DNA of 64,000 nucleotides from Tetmemena sp. SeJ-2015 (lineage: Eukaryota > Ciliophora > Spirotrichea > Sporadotrichida > Oxytrichidae): NCBI GenBank assembly GCA_027382625.1, contig JAJKFJ010022592.1:62001-126000 (forward strand). The letters run 5' to 3'. Position 1 is the first letter of the stretch; every line of letters starts with the position of its first letter. A model generated the notes under the pieces. That model did no database searches and was not told the DNA's origin. It saw nothing but the letters and a program-made list of their open reading frames with translations. Shown in pieces: positions 21,716-35,800 of the stretch. The position numbers were made by a program, and so were the translations under genes.

Positions 21716-22680
21716 TCAGCAGAGTGAGTAGAATCCCCTGAGTTCCTTGAGTTGCTTGTGGTTTCTTTCATTTTCTTGAATGAGTTTCTTCTTGCCAACA
21801 ATCTTCTTCACACTCATTAGTTTCTCAAACTGGGCAGCTATTCTACTAGGATCCATTATTCCCGATTTATACTCCTACATAAAAAAGAATAGCAAAATAT
21901 AATAAATAGCTATTATCCTTTTAGACTTCAAGTGCGTTATCTTCATTTTCATAGCGAGATAAGAGTTTGTATTGGTAGAGAACTTTGAGGGTGTTAGAAT
22001 CTGCAAATTCTATTTCCTTCAAGACCTCACTCAGATTCTAGAAGGTCTTAAACTGTAAATTACCTATCAACTGCTTGAACCTTATAGAAGTAGAGGATGA
22101 AATTTTTACTAAATAAGAGAATGAGAATTGGTAATCAAAAGCAAGTCATCAATTTCAGAGAACTGTATAATGCTAAAAACTCAGAGCATTTCTCTTATAA
22201 TTGTCCTTACTACTCATCATTTGAAAGATGAGATTTCATTGCTGTCTGCAAATAATCTAAAGCCTATTCAGAGTATAAGCTCATCAAATTCTAAGAATTT
22301 GAACTTATCATTTCTACAGTTTAATTTTATTGAAGGTATGCATCAAGGGTTTGAAACGCATCACTTATTTTCTCAGATATATTTTATATAAGTAAAATAG
22401 CATGATCAAAGAATAGCTACCCAAAGTTTTAGACTATAAGATTATTAAATGATGTTTGCATATCTATTTTCTAAGAAGAGTTTTATCTTCCTTGTGATGA
22501 ATTCTCACTAAATTTCTGTTCAGAGTTAGCAAAGATTTGATTCTCATCAATGAAATAATAAAAATGGCAAAATTAAATTTCAATTGAGGTATCATCAACT
22601 ATTTAAGAGTCTTGATCGACTATTTTGATGTCTTCTTACTTTTAAAAAGAAAATGTAAAAACAATACTACGGTGAGTCAT
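21716..22680 (-). CDS. Unknown helical protein, about 280 residues
   Basis: Starts MTHRSIVFTFSFQKQED at 22680 and ends KELRGFYSLC then TGA at 21716-21718. The middle is helical and Gln-rich (EKISDAFQTLDAYLQQN, SEQALDYLQTAMKSHLS), followed after an IES by KTFQNLSEVLKEIEFADSN and LYQYKLLSRYENED. The C-terminus is basic: MDPSRIAAQFEKLMSVKK, VGKKKLIQENERNHKQ. A further insert lies near 21875-21920, where an intron acceptor TAG precedes EYKSGIMDPS. No family is recognised. The predicted all-helical make-up would fit an intraflagellar or vesicle adaptor, but this is only a guess from composition. Confidence 0.55.
22076..22147. other. IES, 72 bp, pointer TTGAT
   Basis: Pointer (ATCAA on the plus strand) at 22076-22080 and 22148-22152. 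Removal joins LYSSLKLI to GNLQFKTFQNLSEVL in frame and eliminates a TGA. Confidence 0.65.
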
Positions 22681-22882
22681 CTTAATCCAATATTTAAACA
22701 TTAAGTAGGTTCTGAGTTTATTTTATCACATCACTTTATTACTCATGAATACGTGAAGATTAGCTCTCTTGATATTTGCTCATATTAAAATTTAGTTAGT
22801 CATATGAAATACTTTTAAGTCATAAAAGAAAAAATTGAAACGTAAAGAGCTTGAGTTAAAATAAAAAAGTATTCTTGAAATA

Positions 22883-25028
22883 TCAAAGAGATTAATTATT
22901 ATCTATGCTAGAATACTAACTTAAAAATTATTAAGATAAAATTATGCTGATCTTTAACTATTCTCTATTAGGATGAAATATTTCTGACTGATGGCGCAAC
23001 AGTATGTTATTTATTTGATTGCTGACATTTCCTAACATTTCATTTAACTATTACTCTCTAGTGTCTTGCCTGTATTCATGTATTCTAGAGGAAATTTAGT
23101 TCTAGCATAATTCTTAATAATTTGATTTTCCCTTTTGTTATTTCAACTGTTAGTTTTGCTTTTTTTAAAACTAATAAAAATTTTTTTTAATTTAAGCTTG
23201 TCATTTAAAAAAAATTTAAATTTTTCCCTTTCTACTCAAAAGAGTGCTCATTTTATTGAGAATATATTGCTTCAGAGTTCTTATACTTCTATGATTCAGG
23301 CTTTTTTTAATGAGATTCAGGTTATTATGAACTTTATTTTAAAGAGTCTTGCTTGGGTTTTAAATTGTTCTAAGAAAATGAGCCTTTTTGCTATTTTCGT
23401 TTGATCTCTGCCATCTAATAAAATTAAATTTTAAATAGATTTGAAGCCATCATCTCCTTCATTCTTTGTTCCTTTTATTTGCTCTCTTATTCCAGAGCTC
23501 TCAAATTATCATATTCAAGCATATAAGTTATAGTAATAATATTCAGCACTTTTAAGTCCAGAAGATTTTTATGAAAAGTTCTAGGGTATTAAATAAGAGT
23601 CAAAGGTCTATTTAGCATGATGGTATTAGATGCTTACTTTAGGAACACTATCAACCTAAACAACTTACTTCTACCTTAGAGAGATTTAGCTTTGTTGAAT
23701 TTAAAATGGGTGAAGATAACCTGAAGATTAGCTATCCTCAAAATTCAAACTTTCCTAGAGAGACTCCTATGCCTCACTTATGTAACTAAGAGGCTTCTGA
23801 ATATTTTAGGAATTTTAAGCATCTTTGAATTTAGGCACGAACGAGTTCCTAATGTATTCAATCTTTTGAAGTGATTAGTCCAGCTTTGAAATCCTCCTTC
23901 TTCCCTCAGGGGATTTAAGCATGCTAATTCGAAGTTTTGAATTGTTTACGTCATAACTATCATCTTCCCTTCGGCTGTCCTCGCAATTAGAGGCATTTTA
24001 GAAAATTTAAATGTCCTCTTACTAGTTCATTTGTTCTATGTTGTCCGGTTGAAGACCCTCTTGCATCTCCTATTTATTAATTTCTTCATCTTTAAACTCT
24101 TCCCAGAACTCTTGCTCGAATTCTTCTTCAGTGAGGAATTTTTTAATTCTAGAATTAATTATAGGAGTCTTTAATAGTGCTCTGATGTCAGGTCTTTATT
24201 CTGGCTCTTGCTAAAGAATCATGGAAATCAAATTCTGTAACTCTGTGCTAAATTTTGAAGGGATAGGATCATACTTGCCCATGCAAATTCTCATAGCTAA
24301 TTGCATGTAGCCTTCATAATATATTTTAACGCTTTTTAAAAATTATTTTCAGACTTAAAAGGAGGTTCGAGAGCACAAATCTCGTATAATAGGATTCCTA
24401 AGGACCAGATATCACTCTTGAATGAATAAGGCCTGGCTTCAATAATTTCTGGAGAGAGATAGTAGGGGGTCCCTACCATAGATCTCGCAACATCAATAGT
24501 TTGTTATAAGACCCTTGCTATGCCAAAATCACCAAGCTTAATCTCATCTTTAGAAGTTAGGAAAATATTTTGAAGCTTTAAGTCTCTATGCAGGATCTTG
24601 CGATCATGGACATGCTTCATAGCCAAGCATATTTAAGTGAACCAATCTAAAATTTGCTCCTCTTCGAAATAGGCCTTCATTTTTCTCTATCCCTCAATTC
24701 GCTTTAGCATGTCGCCTCCATCTGCATAATCCATGACTATGTGCAGCTTTTCAACTTTGGTCTTATAAACTTCCCTGAATCTTATAATGTAGGGATGATT
24801 CAAGACTTCAAGAATTTTGGCTTCTCTAATTTACTTAATTTTCTCATCTTCAGATGCTTGTGAGAGATCTATCTGCTTGATTACTGCCAAAGTTTAATCG
24901 CTCTGGCATCTTACTAAAAATGCTATCCCATAAGAGCCTTTGCCTAACTTCTAAACCTTTTTGTAGGTCTCATTAGTTTGCATTAGCCTCGAGGAAGCAG
25001 AGCCCTATAGTTGAATCAAAGGATCCAT
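22883..25028 (-). CDS. NEK-family Ser/Thr kinase with long C-terminal tail
   Basis: Starts [20 protein letters not shown] at 25028. Kinase motifs in order: [82 protein letters not shown] and [10 protein letters not shown]. The DLKLQNIF and GTPYYLSPE signatures are those of NIMA-related kinases, which act in mitosis and in cilia, where ciliates have large NEK families. The kinase domain (about 270 residues) is followed by some 400 residues, acidic then Gln/Ser/Lys-rich, with a helical segment [18 protein letters not shown] near 23500. In-frame TGAs near 23520, 23200 and 23110 probably lie within IESs. The first stop accepted is TGA at 22883-22885. The tail is AT-rich, so the exact end is uncertain. 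On the plus strand it leaves T-rich spurious frames. Confidence 0.85.
24313..24347. other. IES, 35 bp, pointer TGAA
   Basis: Pointer (TTCA on the plus strand) at 24313-24316 and 24348-24351. Removal restores [20 protein letters not shown], the expected helix before the PIP motif of NEK kinases. Confidence 0.9.
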
Positions 25029-25339
25029 TAAATGCTCTTTTTAATTTCTATTTGAATTTAAATTCATCATTTCAATGTAAATTATAACTTTTCTGAGGAT
25101 ATAATTTAAAACAGACGAAATCACATTTTAGCTGGTTTCTTTTTAAAAAAAATAAGAACTGAATGATACTGTAAGACCTTATTATAGTAAATTAAATCAA
25201 TAATTTTCATATTTTAATAATTAAACAATTTTGATTTTAAGTGCAGTAAATAATAAAATTATAAGATATATAAAATGATAAAGCTTGCAGACTAAGCTGA
25301 TAAAAAGGGTAATTAATTATATAAGAATTATCTAAAATC
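25029..25339. other. AT-rich divergent intergenic region
   Basis: Between the NEK start (minus) and the next start (plus). No gene seen; presumably holds both 5' ends. Confidence 0.5.
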
Positions 25340-28300
25340 ATGCAATAAATAAAACAAGAAACAACAACACCAGCAACAGATAAACGCTTTGACTATCAGT
25401 CATAATCCAATTCTAATCTCAATAATCATCAGCTACGGGAAAAATGAGTTCTTTAAAACGGTAGTGAATCAAACACAAACATCTAATTTACAACTAAAGA
25501 GTAAGAGCAATTATAAATTAATGTGCCTCACTAGGTTAACACCGAACTAAAAGCTTCTTTCAAAAGTTAAAGAAGCAAGAAAAAAATAAAAAAATCTGAG
25601 GAAGAAAAACTTGAGCAAGCACAGACAGATGAAATGTCTTTGTTCAATAGAGAGCATAAAATTGAATATATATCTTTTAGCTAAACTAGTCATCAATATC
25701 CTTGTATGCGCAGGAAGAACAAAAACAAGAGGAGATAAATGAACAAGCTGAGATTAGGTAAGCCATACATAAGATTCTCAAAAAGGGAGGTACTGAAGGT
25801 TAAGAAAATGGATCTGGATCCCAGAATAAAAATGGGAACCCAGAGGCAAAGGCCAAACGAGCAAGAAAACATTCCGAGGGCTTAGGAAAATTAAAAGACC
25901 TTAAAAAGGGAGAGCAATTTCAATACAAAGTCCCTGAATCACCCTCGGTAGCGGTCAAGAAGAAGAAAGAGCATGAAATGCATATTCGAAGGCAATAGTT
26001 GGGAGGAAATAATTTCATAAGAAAATTGATAGGTTGAGGATTTTATATTTCGATGAAGAGTAGTAAATGCTGCAACGTGAACACAACAAAACTCATAACT
26101 ACGCTGTAATCGATGAGATAGTTCACTCAGAAATGACTAAGTGCCAAATCGAATTGCAAGACGCCTCTGAAACTTTAAATTAAAATCCAAAGCAAGTGAA
26201 CTACCTTGAAATTAATACGCGACACTTAGTAAAGGCACTCAAAGCAAGAGAGGAACATCTAAAGAACCTAAATAAAATGGAAGAGGCAACTAATACAATC
26301 CTTATTAAGCTCAAAGATTCACCAGATGGCCGTCTACCTGATGAAAAAGATGAGGACTTGAGTAAGATTCCATTCTCCGAAATGACTGTATTGCAATAAC
26401 TAAGATTTCTAAGAGAGAAATATAATATCCCTGATCGCTCTAAGAAAAAGGAAGCTCATTATTTTATCTAAGATAATGAATTTATCAATTTAAGCTTTGA
26501 AAGTGCAAGTGAATGCCACTCCAAATGTAAAAGGTATCATATCTAATTAAAAGAACGGCAATAAGAGCTTCTCTACATTTTAAAATTAACCTGAGAAATA
26601 ATAAGTACCCTCTAACTAAAATTTTGTGTTGAGCGAGAGCGTTCTCAGCAATCAAAACCTCTTCATGAGTTATAAAAAGAGGAAATTAGTTGAAGGTTAG
26701 TACAGTACATAGACAAAGAGAGAAAATCAATATCTACTTTTGAAGGAGCGGCTAATTTAAGAGTAGAAACAGATCCAGGAATAAAAGTAAAAGGCTAAGA
26801 AGAAGTCAAGCCAATTAAATTATGATAACTCATCGATCAATGAACTGAAACTGTTTGAGGGCTAAGATGAGACAGTGGTACTTAATAAACACGAGAGTAC
26901 AAGAAGGTCGAATGCCTCAAGTAAACTCAGAATGATAATGGAAGAGAAGGCTCGAATTTCATCTGCTTATCATTCATAAAAGAACTCTATAGATGAAAAT
27001 TAAAAGGCAGTACGAGTGCGAAGTCAACAAATCAATAGAGAGAAATTCAAAGGGTCAATGCGAACATCATAATCTTAAAATGGTATATCTCCTAACAGAT
27101 CTCATGATTCTTCTATAAATCGTGAAATTCAGATCATGAAGCTGATAATGGTTTCTCTATTGACCAAAAATAATAAATTGATTACTAATTCAAATACTGA
27201 TCTAAATAAAAATCCTAATCAATAAGAAAGAGATAATTAAAATACCAGAAATAAGTATAAATATAGCATGTATTTTATCAATGATACACTTGAACTGTTA
27301 GAGGAATTTTAATTTTTAAATGATTTAGACATTATATTTTATGTCCCTCATATTGGAATTCCTTTTGGAGAATTTATGTCAAAGATGATCTGAGACATAT
27401 TTTTATTAGAGACTACCTATTTCCAATTTTGCGAGTCGCAAAATGTTTCCAAAAAATAAATAATTTTTTTACTAATTTTTAACAAGCAGAGCATTGATTA
27501 TTTAATCACTTTTAAATGACACAGATTTTTCTTTAGCCTCCAACTTTAATTGCGAGCCCAAATTAAATAAGCTAGTATCAGATAGCTAAGTGATGGAATG
27601 TAAGCATTTTAAAATTCAAAGCAATCTCAGCATTAGCTAAATCTTAACATATAAATTCAGAACCGGAAAAGAAAGCTAACTGAGGGCTCACTACCAAGTC
27701 AGAATATTATAAGGCACATAAATGACAGCATTGACAAATTAGAGACCAATATTGACACAGTTTAGAGCACTGATCATCATTACAATCGAGAATTTATGAA
27801 ATCACAGAGTTCTTAGAACTAATACAAGAACTAAATCAGATCAATCATATATAGATTCTATTTATCAGATCTCATACAGTCTAAGGAAAAGATACTAGGG
27901 GATATCTTAACTCATTAACATTTAGGAGTATCAAGGTACAAATGAAATTACAGCAGCTGTAAATAAACCTTCTCAAATGAAGATCACGCAGCTAAATAAT
28001 AATTAGGTCACCTCAAGAAATGTAGAAACAGCTTTCTTTAAATAGAGACAACAAACTTAGAAACATATTATAAACCAATAAAATTCTCTTCTTTATTAGA
28101 ACTCAGCTTTGAGTGCCAGTATGATGAATGCAGCCGCAGATCAAAGTAAGATTTTGGATTAATACTCCAATTTAATTAAAAACATGAAAGGACTACCTGA
28201 AAATTAAGAAAGCTAAGAGATAAAGAATTTTGAAATTAATAGAGAAGTCCTTTAAAGGAAATCTTTACAGAAGTATCTACAACACTTTAAGGAGAGAGCC

Positions 28301-28429
28301 CCTAATTTTTCAGTAAATATGGATATCATAGAAGATAACATTACATCTTATAATTAATCAATATTTAATTAAAGACATCTTAAAGAAAGCATTAGCGACA
28401 CAATTTATATGGTAGCGCTTCCAATATGA
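25340..28429 (+). CDS. Coiled-coil protein, unknown function
   Basis: Starts MQQIKQETTTPATDKRFDYQ and ends SISDTIYMVALPI then TGA at 28427-28429. Blocks include a basic linker (EAKAKRARKHSEGLGKL), a helical region (YLEINTRHLVKALKAREEHL, KNLNKMEEATNTILIKLKD), a Gln/Lys coiled coil near 26700-26820 (LKERLIQEQKQIQEQKQ), and a Ser/Arg/Asn-rich stretch. Near the C-terminus is another helical stretch (SLQKYLQHFKERAPNF). No domain recognised. Interruptions by TGA and AT-rich DNA occur near 25440, 25690, 26035, 26590 and 27330-27500. One of these restores the frame carrying EEQKQEEINEQAEIRQ, but pointers were not fixed. Could be a centrosome or axoneme structural protein by composition only. Confidence 0.5.
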
Positions 28430-28479
28430 GCGATTTATAATTAAATTGAAGTTTATGTTAAATTGTTTTTAAATTTAAG

Positions 28480-29417
28480 ATGGCCCTAGATTTTTAGGAA
28501 GACTTAGATTTAATTAATTGATTTAATGCAATAATCTGTAGTGTAGAAGAAATTTATTTTTAATAATTTTACTAAAAAAAATATTTTGAATAGGCAAAAA
28601 TCCTACTAACTTAAGATGACTTTAAGAGTAAGATGTATTTATAAACTAAGATTTTCTAGCTTGATAAATTATTTGAAGCCTTATTATGATTTGATATTTT
28701 AAGAATAACAGTTTTAACTGTAATATATCAGTGGCAACTAGATCTTCTCCTCTTAAACTTGAAACCTAAAAGGCGGATGGCTTTTCTCCAAATGTGCAAA
28801 AAAGAAAAGGAAAGCATATTAACAAAGCCTCCTAATTTTATAAAATATTATTCACTTCTCATTTTTATGATGGATAATAATTTTAAAAATGTAATAAGAA
28901 TTCTTTTGAGTATATCTTACTAAAACTCTTAATTAAAACAAGTAAAACATTTCTTTTTAATAAAGATTAATTTTCACTTAATTTTCTTCTATTTTGTTGT
29001 TCCTCCTATTACTAAAACGTGACTCAAACTCTGAGAGACCAACCGTCGTAATCTACACTTGGCGGTTTGGGGACTCAAAACTCCCTGAGAAAGAATGGAA
29101 ATTTTAAAGGACGTACTCCTTCCATTTTGAATGATCAAGATTTCAGAGAACATATTAGAGCGCACCCTCTAAGATGGCAAATCAACTTGAATTAGAAATT
29201 AGTGGATGATAAGAGAGAAGAAAGGAGAGAGTTAGTCGAAAAAATTATTGACAGGTGCTTAGAGATGCAGCAAGATGGAGAACTCCAACTCAAAGATTGT
29301 GAGTTCAAGCAATTCACATGCTTTATTAGCATTTTAAGAATACATAACAATAGTTTGTATAAATTGATGGATTTATTCAAACCTAAATTTATTGAATTAA
29401 GCGCAATCTTTATTTAA
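28480..29417 (+). CDS. Unknown protein blocks, basic
   Basis: An ATG at 28480 gives MALDFQEDLDLIN before a TGA. After AT-rich DNA a block at 28732-28840 reads TRSSPLKLETQKADGFSP and VQKRKGKHINKAS. A third block at 29005-29410 reads TLRDQPSQSTLGGLGTQN, FKGRTPSILNDQDFREHI and then DDKREERRELVEKIIDRCLE. These would form one protein once two inserts (about 28520-28730 and 28845-29000) are removed. No family recognised. The final 40 codons become AT-rich, so the C-terminus may lie past another insert. Confidence 0.4.
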
Positions 29418-29809
29418 AATATTTTATAAAAAATAAAATGAATTGTAGAGTTGATAGTGTTTAGTTAAAGATAGAATTAAATTAAATACTGAATTATTGA
29501 TTTTTACATATAGATGAGGATATTTATTAATTTTAAGTAATGGAAAATACACTCTTCTAAGAATGCAAACTAGTCAGATAAATAAACTATTGATGTCAAT
29601 TATTTATATTCTTATTTATAAATAAGTTTTCTTAGTTTGGAAATAAAGGAAATTAAGAGCTAATGGTTTAATAAAAATAAAAATTGTTTTAAATCGAATT
29701 GGAAATTTATTTCCAATTTCCAACCATTCTATTAATTACAAATTAGAATTGATTAGTACTCTCTATCATTTATTTTTTTTATCAGTATTAAGAGAGCTGA
29801 TAATTCATA
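29418..29809. other. AT-rich spacer
   Basis: About 390 bp, no supported gene. An 8-bp repeat ATTAAGAG at 29652-29659 and 29787-29794 is noted but its significance is unknown. Confidence 0.4.
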
Positions 29810-32800
29810 TTGACTTTTCTGTGGTTTCTTCTTGCCACAATAAGCAGTACAAATACTTAAGATTAGCCATAAACCTTCTAGTATGCTGAAGATTTAGCTA
29901 TTGACGATGAGTTTGGTTAAGAGAAGGGTTTTTAGAGAATTATTACACAGCCCAATTAGAATTTTAGGCTAGAAATAGATTCGTATTTCTAAAAAACAAC
30001 ATACTTTCTCTTCTCTCTTGATTTAATGTATTTTAGAGGATAATTCTTAAGCTACAATCTAACAGGTCAAACAGCAATTGAGTAATCTCTAATTTAGCAA
30101 GGTGTAATATCTATTAACTCAGCAGTGGAAGAAACAGCTAGATTCACGCTTTCCTAAAGTCCCAATCCCCTCGCCTCCTTTTTTACAGAAAATGTTTTTT
30201 ATCTGGATCAATAAGATGGCAATCCAGAGCTCAATTACTTCTTCTACATCGACTAAAATTAATATATTGTGCAATTATGAAATTTAAAATCTGAATTTGA
30301 TAGCCTATGACATTACAAACTATGCGACTCAATTTGTAGATATCAATCGCAAGCCAGTTGTGTAAATTAATTTGTATGACCAAAAGTAATTGTCAAGCTT
30401 CAAATCCTGCTCTCATCTACTGCAGATCGGAATAAACTACGCTGTAACTATTTGCCAAGCGGCAAGTGACAAAACTGGAACAGTTGTTTTTACGCAATTT
30501 GGAACTGGAAAATCTTCGGGAAGTGTGTAGTATCTAAGCACAACCATCAATATTTTATTTCAAGTTTGATAAGTAATTTAAAATGGATCAATTACAAAGA
30601 AATCCTTAATGGGAGACTTCGACTCTTTGAGTATGACTTGAAGAATTAAACTTAAATTTGATTCTCCTGCGTAATAAGACCAACTCCTTTTTTGAAATAA
30701 TCTCCTTGGACATCAAGAACAGGAAAGTTGCTATCAAGACTACTATTTCAAATCTTACTTACCCAAACTTCTCTTTCTAGCAAGATTAACTAGAGTACAT
30801 CACTGTTTAAAATCCTTAAATATAAGACGTGCTAGTAATCACTTAGAAAAGAGGGATGGTTCTTCTAAGTGAATATCAACATGGAGTTTTTATAATGGAA
30901 ATCCAATGTGACTAAGTAAGTTGCAACGCCTCCACAAAGTCAATAGTTAGCTATCAGTACTCTGGTGGTATCTAACTTCTCAAAATTAAGGTTAATGATG
31001 TTCTTCCTAATGCATTAGTTTCAATAGTTCAGCCGCCTATCATTCTTGAATTAAATGTAAACATTAATTAAATTAAGGATTATCAATATTTATTAACTTT
31101 TAAATTTACAAGACCAATTCAACCCTTACATATCTAGAAAATTCACTATTAAAGAAGATCAGAAAGATTACCTAGGGTTGAACATTTTAGATGCTGATGA
31201 GCGCTTCATAGTCTTTGCTATTCTTAGGATAGATGATTTTAAACCCTTTCTGAGAGTCTACGATAGATAGGAAACTTTTTCCTCTTTTGCAATAGCTTAA
31301 TTTGAAATCTAAAACTTCTACTTTAAATTGTATTCACGTTGAAACTTATTTACTTTAACGATATCTTTGTGACATTTTTGTAGCTCAACTATTTTATAGT
31401 GAGGACCTCTGAGTACTTACAAATCTTCAGAATTTAGCCTCCAAGTATTATAGTTGACACCTAGTCTATCCAAGATCTGATAAATAATGGGACTTTAGCA
31501 CAACCCTTTGAATAACTACTGCTCTTTGATATGAGCATATCGAATAATAAGGGATCATAGTTAAAAAGAACTTTTGAAATGCTCATTTTACCAGATGATG
31601 CTAACTATACAGTATCTACAGATCTTATATTTTATCGTATGCATCTGATATTTGTATATAGTTCCGAACCAAAGAGAAAATTAAACACTCAAGTCAGATC
31701 GAATCCTCATAAACTATAACTGTGGAAAACTCAGAGGTCAAATTGGCAAAAATTCTACACGCTTAAAGTACTTTACTATAATGAGACTCGACCCCTACTT
31801 TAGCGGACCAGTAGAGTCAATTAAAGTAATTAACCTAGATTAAAACAGCTCCATTAATCTCTCCACTAAATTGCCAGGACTCATTAGCACTCCAATGATT
31901 TAAAAGTCTGAAACTAATATCCTGTGCAAAAAGAACAGCATCATTTCTTACAAAATCTAAAGCGACATTCATTACTGTTTGATATGCTTTCAACTGGAGT
32001 ATTTCACTTTATTCATGAGAGATATTATAGAGGACCCGTCCTATTACTACAATAATAAAAGTGTACAAGAACTTATGCGACCTTTCTAAATACCTGCTTT
32101 GAATATCTCTGAATTCCTAGTTGATTAAAATAACTCAAACGTGTTTGCTTTCTCAGAGAGGAATAGATACGGCTATCTTAAGCTAACTTTGCACATCCTG
32201 AGATTAGGTAATTAATTATAATGGATGACTATAATTCGTATTGGAGAGGATTATGAGGATTTATTTAAGGACTTTTAGTTTAGTGATGTGAATCCAATTT
32301 CTTTTAACACCAGAATCCAAATGGGAGTATTGAAATCCATAATTATGAAAAAAAGCAACTCAATAAGAATTTTCACATACAAGATTTATTCGGAAGGCGA
32401 TGATTATGACTTTGAGCTGAGGGCATGCTTGGACATAAAATTAAGTTCAAGCCAACCATAAGTAGATATAATGAACATATAGATAACTGATTCTCAAAAG
32501 TTTTGGCTATAGTTTTCAAACAATACAATCGTTGTTTATCAATAAGAAAAAAACTATTCACTCTACGGGTCTGTCCTTGGCTAAAATTAAACCCTTTAAT
32601 ATCAGCTTACAAAGCTAACTACATTTCAACTTGAAACAAGTGGGTTGAATCTGCAAAGGATGGAAATATCTGAGGATCAAGTTATAACATTTCTCGATAC
32701 GAATACAATTAGAGTATCCAATATTATTGATCAGACCAATGAGTTTACAAGCAATATGACTCTATAATTGAGTTACGAGAATATTAGCTATGCAAAGGAT

Positions 32801-35800
32801 AATTATGTATTCACATATGATACAGATGGAAAGTTGTTTTATACAAGACACAAGAATTTTCTGTTGGTTCTATTCTATGATTTGACTTCCGACATTTATT
32901 TTGTGAACTGCTACAATACCAAAACCACAAGATTGAATTTCTCTTATTTTTTTAATAGACATAATTCTCTGTATCTCTAGCTTAATTTAGACCCTGGATT
33001 TACGTTGAAAGACGCGTAATTTGTAAATATGTATCACATAGAACTATCAGCAACAAAGCTTCAATTGGTCTTGATTATTCATTAGAATTCTTTTATGTAT
33101 GAATTTAAATTATTTTTTAAGGCTTTTAAATAATTATTTTTAGGCAAATTTAAATAATCCATTCTCTAAGATCTTTAAATCCCTCGATTATTAATCATAC
33201 TTATTCTATTTTATTTAAGTTTATATCTTGATAAAACTTAAATATAATTTGACGATAATGAGAACATAACCTTGCTGTACGAGCTTGATCTTTCTTACAA
33301 ACTTGTAATTGATTCCTAAAACGCAGAGATGTTAGACAATCAATGTAAATTTGAGGTAGATGGATTGAGTCTAGAGTTTTAAGCCTTTCCTAGTGAAAAC
33401 TAGGATTAAGCAGTTAAAATTGAAATTAGAGCTAAGAATAATGGACTTGTAGTAACTACTGAAGAACAGCAATATCAAATTATATTTTAAAATTGGATGG
33501 GTGCTTGGATTTATAAGCACTAATCATCATGTTTTTATAAATGCATTTGCAAAAGTTTAATCTTTTGTCTAAGTTCTATTTTATAATTTGCTTAAAGATT
33601 TGTAATCAAATTGCAGTATAGATGACTAATTCACCAATGGTATATGGAAACTCTAAGGTTGATGGATCCATAAATCTCAACAACTTCTTTTAAGGTTTTA
33701 ATATGTGGTACAACATAACTTCGGATGATTAATTTCAAACACTTTCTTCAGAGTTCATGATTGAAACCATTGTATAGCAGTAGCCAGAGGTGCCTCTAGA
33801 ATTTCTCACCAATAGAAACAAGCTAAAAGATATGACAACAATAGGTGCTTACATTTTGATTCTAGATATGGATGGCTATTTCATAGTCACTAAGTAAATT
33901 TCGGCTAGCTATTATGAAAGGATACTAGCACAAACCATCATAGGTTGTCATCCCTCACTCTTTACGATGTTCTATGACAACTATTTTCTATTCTAGTGCA
34001 ATAAAAAATGCTAATTTATAGTCATAATTTTGTGTTCAATGAAACAGAAGGTGAAGTTAATAAAATCAAATTTGGAGTAACCGTGATATCAGACATTCCT
34101 GACGAAAAAACCCTGGATGAATCTCTCTATTAATCTTTCTTTAATGGTGAGCTATTCATTAAGAAAGTAAGCACTCAAATGCAGTTGACTAAGAAAATTG
34201 ATCAATGCCAAATTTACCTTATTGATGAGAACAATTTGTTTGTTACCTAAGTCTTTGATATACCAGAATAAAGTTTTGTTTCTATTGTCGAGTTTTACAG
34301 TGTTGCTTTTAATGATTCATCAACAGCAGTAAATATTTAATACTTCTAGGACACTATACTCACTGCAACATTATTTGGGTTCGACCAGTTAAAGATAAAT
34401 AGCATCTAGATAGTACCTTAAACTAGCTTACTGACTATAGGATACTTTAGTTTTTATATTTTAAGGAGTATAGAATTATGGAATCATAGTGTATGACATT
34501 ATTAGACACACCCTTATTCAATCAATAAACTTGAACAGAATCATGCGTTACCAAGACTTTAAAGTATAGCAAATAGTGGAGGATGGAACTCAATCTCTTT
34601 ACTTGATTATGGATATTCTGGGTATAATAGAGATCAGAATCAATAACTTGACTAACTTTGAGTCAGAAGTCATCGAGGATACGGGCTTTCATGTTCATCC
34701 CTACTTTAATTATCTTGAAGGGGAGTAATATCTAGGAAAGCAATTTGCAAAAGAGCCTGAAGGCTTCACTTTTATAACTAAGTAAGAAAGCTAAGTAGAA
34801 GATGCAACATCCTTAAGCTATGTCTATAATTTAAGATACTTCTCTTTTAACAATGATGATAACACAAAGCTTTTGGCTTATCGCTAATTTGATTAGGGGC
34901 TTAACTGCCAAGCGATAAGGTATTATCCCTATCAGTATGCCTTACAGTATTTTAAAGTAAGGCTGCCTCACACTAACTATGCTTTCTTCGGGCTTCAGTG
35001 CGATACTGAGCTTAACTTTTACCTGTTCACACGCACTTTTTCTCTATATTTTCTCCATGACGGGACAGGAAAGCTAACTGGAGGATAAGTAGGCAAAGAT
35101 TTCAATCTCTAAGTTGTCAATTAATGTATATTCCATATTTTTAGTAAAAGTAGTAGCTTATAATGATTACACCTAGGAATAAACCAAGCTTCAAGTCTAA
35201 GTGATGAGCTAATAAAACAATAATGTCCCACCTGCTTTTTACTACCTGTTCGTAGCGGTAATGGCAGGAGCACTCTTGGTTTTCTAGTTAGTGTTCAAGG
35301 CTCATGCAAAATCTTAAATGGCAAAAAAAGAGATAGCGGAATTGAGCAAGAGAGTCCTCCAAAAAAATGAAGAAGCTCGCAAAAAGAATCAGTATTACGA
35401 AAACATTAAGAGTATTTATAAAGATTAGTTTATCATAAAGAGCAGCTTTAACGCTCCATCATTTATGTCATTAGTCAGAGGGAAAGCTTCTGCTTCAAAT
35501 TTAAAAATAAGAATTGGTCATGAAAGTAGACCAAATGAATTAAATTTGAGAGAGCATTATCTAGGGAGATCATAATAAGCAAGCTTTAAGGAGAGCGAAG
35601 AAGGAGAGCTCATCTTAACATAAGAGGAAATGAAAGGATGGGAGAATACTAAATTCTAACTATCAGAATAAAAGAGTAGAAAGAATAGTGAAGCAATTGA
35701 GGTATTGGATTCCTAGGGGAATGAATCAGGGAGATTGTTATATAATTAGCTATTCTCAACTGAATAGCTTATATTTGTATGTCAAATAAATATTTAGCTC

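Noticed and set aside
23135..23404. Plus-strand T-rich open frame of 90 codons
   Set aside because: It is the complement of the Gln/Lys/Ser-rich tail of the NEK kinase, which is open on the minus strand in the ciliate code.
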